64,000 nt of DNA. Source: Nematostella vectensis. Its lineage: Eukaryota; Cnidaria; Anthozoa; Actiniaria; Edwardsiidae. Both the position numbers and the translations under genes were made by a program. The stretch lies in the NCBI RefSeq assembly GCF_932526225.1, contig NC_064042.1:5253001-5317000 (forward strand), given 5' to 3'. Each line of letters opens with the position of its first letter. Within the stretch, counting starts at the first letter, position 1. Shown here one piece after another: positions 46,009 through 55,705 of the stretch. The notes beneath the pieces are model-generated. The model searched no databases. It worked only from the letters and a program-made list of their open reading frames with translations, and was not told the origin of the DNA.

Positions 46009-47741
46009 ATGGATAACACAACAGATACGGTGCCTCCAAAATCTTCCATATTCCATGTCTGCTACCTCTGCTTCCTTATTCTCGCCATCATCATCGGAAA
46101 TAGCCTGGTCCTTGTTTTAATTCGTTTGAATCGACGACTTCATTCGCCAACTTTCTACTTTCTTGGAAATCTTAGCTTTGCCGAGTTGCTAATCGGCGTG
46201 GGTTTTGTACCACTCTATACTGCAGCTGTATTAGAAGGAAGATGGAGGTTCGGAAAGACTATGTGCAGAGCCCATGCGTTTGTTGTGACGAGCAGTGTGA
46301 ACGCTTCGCTGATCACTCTTTGTGTTGTAAGTGTGGATAGGTTTTTGGATATAAGAGACCCACTCAGGTAAGACTAGGCTTTTACGCGCGGAATTCCTGA
46401 AAAGTGTTATCATAGGAAATAGCATTGTTTTGATAGGAAAATTGTGTAGTATGTGAGGTCAACTTCATTCATTTACTCTTTTGTTGGGTATAAAAATGCA
46501 ATACTTCAGTAACCTGATACAAAGTTTGGTATAAGCAATACAATCCACATGGATCTGAGCTGTGGTTTAAAGCACTTCGTTCGAGTCGAAGTCGCCCTGC
46601 AGTTTTTTTGCCGATGAAGTTTAACTGAGGCAAACCGGCTATGCCATGCTGACGAGTCCTAATAAGGACGAAACAGCTGTCCATGGTTGCCGAACTGCAC
46701 GGGTAATAGACTGTGCTAGCGTCCCGTCTTGGCCCGACTGGTGCCAATGTGTGTATGCTAGTGTGCTTCTAAGGTCCACAAAAAAAAGAGCGGTTATGGG
46801 AAGGGGGGGGGGGGGGTGAATAGGTTCGCGGATCGGCGGATTCAGCCCAGAAATGCTCACGGATTACGGATTTTGATGATTATTTCAGCGGATTGGCGAA
46901 TTTTGGAAATTCGGCGGATCACGGATCTGTTAACAATTTGGGCGCGTATTTCGGATTACGACTGCTTTGACGGTCGAATTTCGGGGATTTTAAATGAATT
47001 TCAATCTATACTATTATTTATCTGTCAAACCGTGCGGATCTAAAAATATCTGCGGATCCACGGATTTGCCCCGAAAATGTAGCGGATCGGCGGATTTACA
47101 TACCCCTATTCACCCCCCCCCCCCCCCCCCCCCCCCGGTTATGAATAAAACGCCTTTTTAGCCAGATCTCCTCAATTGGCCGTCGCCCTAGTGCACCTTG
47201 GCTATCGCGCACCACAAGACTCCCAAAATGCTAATGATATTTCCGAATAACCATAAAGAGTCGGTCAGCAGGCGAAAACCCTTTCGGAATAACTATTTTG
47301 CAGGTACTTGAGGATTTCTTTACTATTACCTACCACGATGAGGGCCACAAAAACTGCATCAAAACCGTTTTGTTGCAAAAAAAAACTAACAATACGAAAA
47401 ACCGCGTTAATTTTAAGACACAAAACCACATCATCGCAAACCTTTTGGCGTATTTGGCATCTTCATTAATTTTCTTTCGCATTTAAAACCAGTTACGGTT
47501 AGTCATATTTGATATATTATCTTCAGAGGGAATAATATCTAGAAGCACGACAACGGGAACAAAGCAAATATGCAATGTCATATCCAAACTAGATTCACAA
47601 TTACTTTATATTAAAATTACTATTGACAAGAGCGGTATTCGTATAATCTCCTGAGTAGGAGAATCGAATGAATGATTAAAAGTATTTTCATCTTCCTGTT
47701 GAAATAAGCCTCAAAAGCTCATCAATCACTAACTTTTGCTA

Positions 47742-47777
<36 letters not shown>

Positions 47778-48683
47778 TAGCATATAAAACTCGGGAACCT
47801 CGCAAGAACAAGCGATTTGATTGGTTGAGAAATTTGGGATAAAACGCAACACTTCCTAGGAGGTGGACATGTTCCTGCGCCCCGAAATCAAGCAAAATGG
47901 CGGGTGTAACAGCCGATTTGCAAGTGTTTTCGAAAAGAAAATTGCTCTAAAGCTCTCGGTAGCTATTTCACCACTATCCACCTAATGGGAATGGTATTAT
48001 TGTTATCATCAGCAAATAAACAATTTGATCTTTTATCATTTTTTAGGTACTTTGGGCGCATGACAAAGAGAAGATCGGCCATGATTATTTTCTGTATTTG
48101 GGCTCACTCATTATTTTGGGCTGCAATGCCGCTTGTGGACTGGGGCGAAATCTCGTTCGACAACAACACGAAAACTTGTCGGCCGGACTTCGCAGCTTCG
48201 GGAATCTCGAACCGAGTTTACGCAGCTTTACTTGTCGTGTTCGGGTTTGCAATTCCCTCCTTAGTGACCGGATACTGTCACATAAAGATATACCAAATGG
48301 CCAAAGAACAGACGAGAAAAATCGCTAAGATTTCAGTTAGGAAAGATTTCACTTCAGGTCATGTTCAGGAAGATATCGTCCTTACGTTCCATCCGAGGAG
48401 AGAGCGTAAAGCGCACAAAACAATCTTGATAATCATTGGTGCGTTTGTTGTTTGTTGGCTTCCTTACAGCATTGGAACATCATGGAAACTGGCGACGGGA
48501 CATGCATTGGAATTGTATTGGTTTGCCAATGTTGGACTAACATTGGCGCTTACCAATAGTTCGTTGAATCCGCTGATCTACACTCTCCGTGATCGCAGGG
48601 TCAGAATGGGATTCATGAAGCTTGTATGTGGCGAGAGATATCGTAAGAAACTTAGCGGGAAGTTTCTCGCAGTCGAGCTATAA
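46009..48683 (+). CDS. Class A (rhodopsin-like) GPCR, paralog A
   Basis: Two exons, 46009-46367 and 48047-48683 (996 nt, 331 aa). Seven hydrophobic segments are visible. TM1 has IIIGNSLVLV. TM3 starts with the conserved Cys (CRAHAF) and ends in DRF, a variant of DRY. Loop 2 has a Cys (TKTCRPD) for the usual disulfide. TM6 has the canonical VVCWLPY. TM7 ends NSSLNPLIY. The N-terminus is short with one N-glycosylation sequon (NTT). Position 3.32 is Val, so the Asp of aminergic receptors is missing; the TM7 position of the opsin retinal Lys is Leu, so it is not a photopigment. Ligand unknown. The intron splits the codon after DPL in loop 2, as in paralog B. Confidence 0.93.
46799..47135. mobile_element. 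Non-autonomous element with G/C-tract termini and 8-bp target duplication
   Basis: 337 bp flanked on both sides by CGGTTATG (46791-46798 and 47136-47143), a perfect 8-bp direct repeat. The ends are inverted: a G run then gtgaatagg on the left, and cctattcac then a C run on the right. The interior is packed with gcggat(t/c) words (ggatcggcggatt near both ends). No protein is encoded. An 8-bp duplication fits hAT-like insertion, but the homopolymer ends are unusual. It lies in the intron of GPCR A. Confidence 0.8.
47743..47777. repeat. Palindromic AT dinucleotide run
   Basis: About 13 AT units flanked by the complementary arms aactac and gtagtt, making a near-perfect palindrome able to form a cruciform. 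It abuts the dispersed repeat that starts at 47778. Confidence 0.9.
47778..47995 (+). repeat. Dispersed repeat, copy 1 (in the GPCR A intron)
   Basis: About 220 bp match the reverse complement of 57483-57748. Shared landmarks are aagaacaagcgatttgattg, cacttcctaggag, gaaatcaagcaaaatggcgg and gaaaagaaaattgctctaaa. Neither copy encodes a protein in the other's frame. Ends are approximate. Confidence 0.85.
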
Positions 48684-48787
48684 ACCTCAGGATGATTGCA
48701 AATCAAGGAAACAAGAAACACCAGCCGAAATACCAGACGCTGCGACATTGTAAAAGACAGACAGCGGATGTCCAACACAATACATTA

Positions 48788-49087
48788 CACTCTTTTTTTT
48801 TTTATAAGAACGTCTAAATTTCAGTTGAGGCTGAGCAGTTCTTATTTTTGGAGAATTTTAAGGCTGAATATGTTTTTAACGATAATATAATACCCAATGA
48901 ATTATTAGGGAATAGAATTACACTAATGATCAATAGCAATAATAAGGTTGTTACTATGGGCCAGTTTTATTTTGCATTTTATAACGCATCAATCTGAGCC
49001 TCGGCATGTTCTTAGGATGTTCTTAAAATTTGGTGAAATCTCAAGCTAGACGTTCTTATAAAAAGGTTCTAATAAAAAAAAAGAGTG
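48788..49087. mobile_element. 300-bp TA-flanked inverted-repeat transposable element (MITE)
   Basis: Begins CACTCTTTTTTT and ends AAAAAAGAGTG, flanked by TA on both sides (48786-48787 and 49088-49089). The subterminal ataagaacgtct near the left end is matched in inverted form by agacgttcttat near the right. It carries no transposase. TA duplication and A/T-rich termini fit a Tc1/mariner-type MITE. A truncated relative is at 2407-2575. Confidence 0.85.
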
Positions 49088-49153
49088 TATCTGGTTGACG
49101 GAACAGGAAATATGATTTGTGCCCATGCTCCTAGCCTGTTAGCCGCCTCTCAA

Positions 49154-49624
49154 GTGGGTTTATTCGGAAACTTTTGTTTCAGGGATTCCTGAGACCCCGT
49201 CCCCACGTATCCGTTTTCGTTTGAAAACGCAACTTTTTTCTTACTGATACGGGTATCATTCTCACGGAAACGCGAAAACAATGATCGAAAACGGAACAAT
49301 TTAAAAACGATCTCCAGAGTGGAACAATTTGAAAATGATACCCCTTCGGTGCCGTGGGGACGGACGAAAACCGAACCTTTCGAAAACGATCACGTGATAA
49401 CTCAGGTCCAGTCCAGGTGGCGCGCGAAACGCATGCGCTGTAGAACTTGTTATCGTTTCTGCGTTTTCGTGGGGACGGGTCGTATCAAAATGAAAACGCT
49501 TCGAGTGGACGCGGATCTTTTTGAAAACGGAACAAAAAGGTTGCGTTTTCAAACGAAAACGGATACGTGGGAACAGGGTCTGTATTCCAAAACTCTGAAA
49601 ACGGTAATTTTCGAATAAACCCAC
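49154..49624. mobile_element. MITE-like element with long inverted termini
   Basis: The left arm starts gtgggtttattcg and the right arm ends cgaataaaccca(c). Inside these, cccacgtatccgttttcgtt (from about 49201) is exactly mirrored by aacgaaaacggatacgtggg (to about 49571), with more pairing around gaaaacgcaac/gttgcgttttc. Arms exceed 80 bp of imperfect pairing over a total of about 470 bp. The interior is rich in GAAAACG words. No transposase frame; no clear target duplication. Confidence 0.8.
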
Positions 49625-51720
49625 AGCACAGCCGGCAAGCAGACTAAGGGCAGGCATGTTAAATAAGGAGTAACACCTTTCGGCTCAACAATGTACAGAT
49701 GTAAGGTGCTCTTAGGCTTTACATTAATACAAGGGCATACAATGAACCCCCTTTACCGAAACATGTTAAAATGGCATATTTCGTCGTTTGAATATGTTCT
49801 GATGCCGAAAATATCCATTATAAAAGTTGCTTGAAAAAAAAAACAATATCTGTTCCTTTTTTCCAGGAGGGATCCCTTTTTTCCCCAGGCAGCATTGGTT
49901 AGGCATTTTAGCACATGAATAATTGCCCGTTTATAACCGATTGGGACGATTTTTTTCCAAGCATCCTCTCCAGCGCCCCAAAAATATTCCCAGCACAACT
50001 AGTTCGACTCCATAAATTTGCCAGCAGAACCATGAGGGACGAATTTTTCCCCAACAACCGAGGAGTCTAACATCTTCCCAGCCAGCAAAAAGAAAGAAAA
50101 AAAAAAAAAAAAACACGGGCTGCGCAACTGATATTTTGCGGGACGATCCATTTTGTGCCCTGTTTATAGTTTGTTCTGCTTTTTGCAAAAGAAAAATATA
50201 TTACTTGTTTTATGTAACTATAAGGCATTCGTTATTTTCCATTTTCTTATAGTCAATTTGAACTGAATTAGGGGTAAAGAAAAAATAAATAAATAGCACG
50301 GCGAATGAAGAACAGGTTTGACAATATACGGGTAAAGCAATGGAAGGGCCTAAAAAGGTTGCTGATCTAGATATAAAATGCTGTATTCATCGTAATTGAT
50401 TTCAATTCATCACTCGGACAGACATTAGATCCAATCACTCGCTTCCCAAGTACCCACCAAAAAAACACGCCACATCGCTCGGAGCTAAAAGAGCCAGAGT
50501 GATATTTGATCAAAGAGGAGTATTTTACACTTGGTATTTGCAAAGATAGTTGTTTGTCATAAGAGCTTTTCGTGAGCTGTCAATTAAAGTTGTCTACCAA
50601 ACGTAGCAGAGGCTCTTAGAAGTTATCTAGATGTCAAAAGTTAACAGGTACAGAAACAAGGAACTCAACGAATTATTGACACGTGAAATGGGCCGAATAT
50701 ACATAGTTTTTGCAAAATATACAAAATTGTCAAAAATTAATAAAAAATAGAGAAGCACGTCCGATTTTGAGGCTATTCCAACTTTACAAGTATGTTTGAA
50801 ATTACATTTTTGCAATAAATTTAGTGTAAAAACTGCCTTTTTTTAAATAGATTTAAAAAAAACGTGGTTCTACTCGCTTTTGGCATTAAGTAGCCTCAAT
50901 GGTTAACACGAGACTGAGCTATTTGGTTTGGTTAGAGATAAAAATTAACGCCATAAAATAAAAGACATCGGCAAATGAAGAATTAATTGTTATTTCCACT
51001 GCGGGTTTCGCTGTGGCGTTAACTAAAGAATATTTAATATTAAGAATTCAAAAATGCTGATAATCTTAAGTGTTTATTTTTTGTTAAGAGAAGCACCTGC
51101 GACAAAAGAACAGGTGTGAAATGATTCGGGAGTTTTATTTTCTTACTCTTTCTAGAACGGCTTCTATCGCGATTCCTGCAACTGAAAATACGCTTCCTTG
51201 AATAAAAATTGAAAATAAACATAGCTTATGTCATCCGGTATAATTTTTCGAGACAGACGAGACGTTTATTTCCATTTCTCAGAAGATAACAGTAATCTAT
51301 TCTAGTGATTGCAGCCTTAACAGCCTTGAAAACAAATTTTTTGTAAGTGGAAAATAGTAATTGGCAACAAGGAGTGAGTAGATGTCAAAATCTGGCCTAA
51401 GAAATCAATTAGTGAATTTTCCAATGTTAAAATATTAATGAGTGCATATAGGGATTCAATAAATTCGTTCATTTGTTCTTTGGTTTTTAAAGCCGCAGGG
51501 TTCATCTTCCGCTATATTGCATTCAAAGAACACAAAAAACAAACACCTTTTGTGCTCTGCCGCTAAAGACAAGTCTGGAATATCCAAGGACATTTATGCT
51601 CGTTCACGTTACTTAGCGGCGAGAATAACCCTCGTTAATGATGTGAACACTCATCGGAAGAGCCTGTAATATAGAGAGGCAGAAGCGAATGGAAGAAACA
51701 TTGAAAGAACTATCTTAAGA
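49625..51720. other. Spacer upstream of GPCR B
   Basis: AT-rich sequence without a supported gene, long tandem array or inverted-repeat element. It should contain the GPCR B promoter. Confidence 0.5.
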
Positions 51721-54383
51721 ATGGCTAGCACAGGAGTCTCTAGTGCGAACGTCTCGATTGAGGACCACAGTCTCCACACAGAAGGTTCTTTCCTCCATGT
51801 ATTCCATGTCGCGTGTTTGCTCTTAATATTTGTGACTGCAATAATTGGGAATTCCCTCGTTATTCACGTGATAAAACTAGACTCTCGCCTCCACATGCCG
51901 ACTTTTTACTTTCTCGTGAACCTATGCGCTGCGGACATCTTCACCGCGGTGGCTTATATCCCGTTTTACGTCGTCTCAGTGATACAGCACTCGTGGGTTT
52001 TCGGGGAGGAGTTCTGCCAGATTCACGCTTTTCTCATCAGTTTAGGATTCAACGCGTCGCTGATAACATTAAGTTTGGTCAGCTTTGATCGATACCTTGC
52101 GATCACTTCGCCTTTAAAGTAAGTATTGTATAGTACTTCAGTTCAAACAAGTGCTAGAATAGCTTCAGGCTAGCGAGGATTTTAAGGAAACTAAAAGAAG
52201 TTTTAAACCGCCGAGAAGGGTGTCTTGATAACGTAAGCGATACATGTTTTAAAATTTTAAATCAAACAGTTCCACAGTTAAAATATTTATGAAAATGCCA
52301 CGCAAAGAAAGAAAGAATGTTTTAACGTATAATAAGCGCACATGCAACGCTCATTCTGAAACACTATCAGTTTAAGGTAGGAATAGAGAGGGTAGAGAAT
52401 CGTTATATGGGTCATAAGGACAATTTTTTTTAGTTTTGAACTTTAAAGTTAAAACATCCTCTGACGGACGTGTATGTTTTATTTATTGTAGGATAACTGA
52501 TGTATACTTTAATAAAAACAGGAAAAGTGTATATACCCATCGGAGATTAAAAAAAACAAAAAAACATCCACAACTAACGCCCAGTACATTATGTAAAATA
52601 ATTTGATTTTCAAATCTCCATTTTTCAGTCTGGATCAAAAAGAATAATAAAACAAGGATTTACATAGTTAGCTATCAGTTGGTTAGTTCGGATCAAAGAT
52701 TTACGTAGTTTTAAACAAAAAAAATTGAAATAGGTTCAGTTTTTACATATATAAGAGTAATTTTTCTCTATAAATTTTTTGATACGTGCAGCATGGAAAG
52801 ATTACATAAAAAAGACTTCAAAAAAGTGGTCCACCAAATGCAATTCCTTATTGTAGGCCAAACTAATCTACATCAGAATGAGGATGTTACGGAGAAAACT
52901 ACCCAGGGCCCGCGGAGCGGGCGTGATCTTGGTATTGCCAACTCTTTGGCCATAACTGACCGCGGAGCCGCGGCGGCCGGAGGCCGCAGGTCTTTCTTCT
53001 TTCCACCGTCGATTTCTGGTATTGCTCGGGCAATACCGGCAATACCGGTTCCGCGGTCCCTGCTACCAGACCACGTCATGGTTAAGTCATTCATTACAAT
53101 AAAAACATTGAAATTTCAAATAATATTCTCAGCGGTTGATTGAGCAAAAAGGGACCTCAATTTCCTCGAAAGCCACAATTAATTGATCATTTCTCCAAGA
53201 TCGTGGAGTTTAAGAGCAGAAAGAATAGGAATAGCATATGTTATGAAATGCGGTTATTGGCAAATGTACGTCAAAAGTCAGACTAATTGATTTCTTCTTT
53301 GTCTTAGACCCAGGGCGATGCTCTTCGTTCCTTTTAATCCTTCAACTTGAGGTCCAAATAGATTTTTAAAAAAGCAAAATATGAAGACAATTTATTTGAC
53401 CCCCGTTAGGACACCGTTGGAAGCCATAAAGCTGTCTTCAGGTCTTCATTTTAGGCTTTAATTAAAGTTCAATTCCAATTAATTTCCATCCGCCGGTGGT
53501 GAATATGTTATCCAACAAATTTGGAAGACTTTTTATCTACCTAGATTTTTTGAGCATCCAATGCAGTTTTACAGTGCGACGCGCGCTACCGTGGCCACCT
53601 TGAAGGTATACCAATAAGGATGTGAGAATCAGATCACCCATCTGACTGTCATGAACTCCTCTTGCCAACCAGCGTAGTAAAAAAAAATATTTTTCAACCA
53701 CTCAATCTCCCATTTTCTTTGGTTTGGATAATTTTGAATCATGTATTTTATCACTTCACAGATATCCGCTAAAAATGACGGGAAGGCGCATGCGCTGGTT
53801 ACTAGTCCTCAGCTGGGTTCACTCGATTATCTGGGCGGCGTTCCCGCTGGTAAACTGGGGCGAGTACATGAGCGATCCTCACACGCACACCTGTCGTCCT
53901 AACTGGTCAGCGGCAGGCCTCATTAGCAAGTCTTACGTCATTTGCATGGCATGTTTCGTGTTCGCCATTCCAGTACTAGTTATGATTTTCTGTTACGCCA
54001 AGATCTTTACTGCAGCTAGGGTTCAAGTCCGAAAAATTGTCAAGGATTCCATATCTCAATCTGTGGCCTCTCTAAACACCGACGCTGAGCAGTCAATTTC
54101 CGGTTTAGGGGAAACCCGCAGACATCAGGATATGCGGGCTCATAAGACGATCCTTATTATCATAGTAGTGTTTTTGATGTGCTGGGTAGCCTATGTTATT
54201 GTAGCGCTAACAAGACTGTTTAAAAAAGACCCAATGGGCTCCCTGCGCTTTACGAACACAGGGCTGACGCTAGCGCTCATGAGCTGTAGCGTAAACCCGC
54301 TGATTTTCTCTTCGAGAGATCGCAGATTCAAGCGAGGGTTTAGAAAGTTTTTTCGGGATTGTCTTCTGAAATGCAGGCAATGA
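51721..54383 (+). CDS. Class A (rhodopsin-like) GPCR, paralog B
   Basis: Two exons, 51721-52118 and 53762-54383 (1020 nt, 339 aa). TM1 has AIIGNSLVIHVI; TM3 runs from CQIHAF to SFDRYLAI (canonical DRY); loop 2 Cys in THTCRPNW; TM6 has FLMCWVAYV, where Ala replaces the usual Pro of CWxP; TM7 ends SVNPLIF, with Phe for Tyr of NPxxY; helix 8 is basic (RDRRFKRGFRKFF). It shares with paralog A the TM2 start RLH-PTFYFL-NL, NASLITL in TM3, WA--PLV-WGE at the end of TM4, and ANTGLTLAL-like TM7 sequence. Position 3.32 is Ile and there is no TM7 Lys, so it is neither an amine receptor by that criterion nor an opsin. The intron is at the same place and phase as in A (after SPL). Ligand unknown. Confidence 0.93.
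52905..53075. other. GC-rich patch with nested palindromes in the GPCR B intron
   Basis: An abrupt GC-rich block inside AT-rich intron. It contains the short palindromes ccgcggagccgcgg, cggccggaggccg and ggtattgctcgggcaatacc, plus direct ataccggcaataccgg. An open frame crosses it on both strands but resembles no known protein. Its nature is unresolved; a fold-back repeat element is one option. Confidence 0.5.
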
Positions 54384-55705
54384 TATAAAAAAGGGCTTGT
54401 GTAGAAATGAAACTGATTGAACTGTAGACCGGCTTATGAATGCCTTCCCAGGGCTCTTTGCGATGTGCGCGTAAAACCAACATCGGAGCAAACATCGCAA
54501 TCTCGATTTCACATGCGCGTTGCAAAGGGCTGTGGGACGTCACGAAGAAGGCTCTGCGGAGAGAGCGCGAAAGCGAGGCTATGCTCGTTACACGAGAATA
54601 AAAAAGTGCACAAAATTCCATAACCGTCCGCAGCGGTTCCATGTTTACAAAATCCAAAAATACTGCATTGACAGTTCAAGTGAAGACACCATATGAAGAA
54701 GATAATGCGGTAAAAAAAAACTAATATAAGTACCAAAGATTAAATGTTAAACCTTGTTTTATTTTGTAAATGGGAATGTTTTGTTAATAGCTGTACACAT
54801 TGCAGGCGCGTTCCCAGGATTGAGGGGGGGGGGGTGGGGAGGGGGGGGGGGAAGCGCAGTAAATAGGACTATATGGAAAAAGCATAATACTTGAAGATTC
54901 ATCAATAAGACATAGCCTACTTTTTTACCGCCAGGGGGGGGGGGGGGGGTGCGTGCGCACCCTGCGCACCTCCTGTGTACGCGCCTGCTTTCAACTGTCT
55001 TTGAGTTAGATACGTTAGAAGTTCATGTCTTTAACAAGGCTTGCGGGGATATTTACTGTCAAGTATACATAATTTAATATTATATTAAAATAAACTATAG
55101 CTTATTTAAGTTTATATTCGCATTTTCCTGTTCCCCTAAGATGAAGCATATAAAAAACACAGAAAAAACTAAAAGAGGAAGTTGTGTAAATATGATGTAC
55201 ACTATTTTCAATGACTTTCTTTCAAAACATTTAGAAATAAAGAAATAACCTTCCTTCTCCTAGCTGGAATAGCATAGTAAATGGACCAAGAATTCTATCA
55301 AGTACAAAAAGTCCACAAATACATCCTGAAAACAAATTATTTCCCTTGCTTTATAACCCCTGGTTGATGAAATGTATACTGATTCATTATTTTCTTCTGG
55401 TAATGCAAACTGGGTCTTTTACTTAGGTGATCGCCCTATATAGCTGTCAACCCAACTTGGACAGAAATCTTGTGAAATCGGGGAAATACAGTAAATATGT
55501 GGAAAAAAAAAAAACAAGAAAACATATATGAAGGTATGAACATTCTCCCAAAATTAGGCTTGTGATGAGGTCCAAAATCTTGTGACACCCGCCTAGTGCA
55601 GGTGAGTTGACAGCTATGTCGCCCTCAGGTGTAGTCTGTTGAGTGACCAGGCATTTTACTTATGCCCTACTGCATGATGGGATAGGGATTAATGTTCGCC
55701 TGGCT
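54384..55705. other. Convergent spacer between GPCR B and PRA1
   Basis: Holds both 3' UTRs. G-rich runs occur at about 54824-54852 and 54936-54949, the latter beside GTGCGCACC-like palindromic sequence. No gene seen. Confidence 0.5.

Noticed and set aside
52793-53143. Plus-strand open frame of 116 codons in the GPCR B intron
   Set aside because: It crosses a GC-rich palindromic patch and is open on both strands, which fits composition and not selection.
46009-54383. Opsin identity for GPCRs A and B
   Set aside because: The TM7 position of the retinal-binding Lys is Leu in both proteins.
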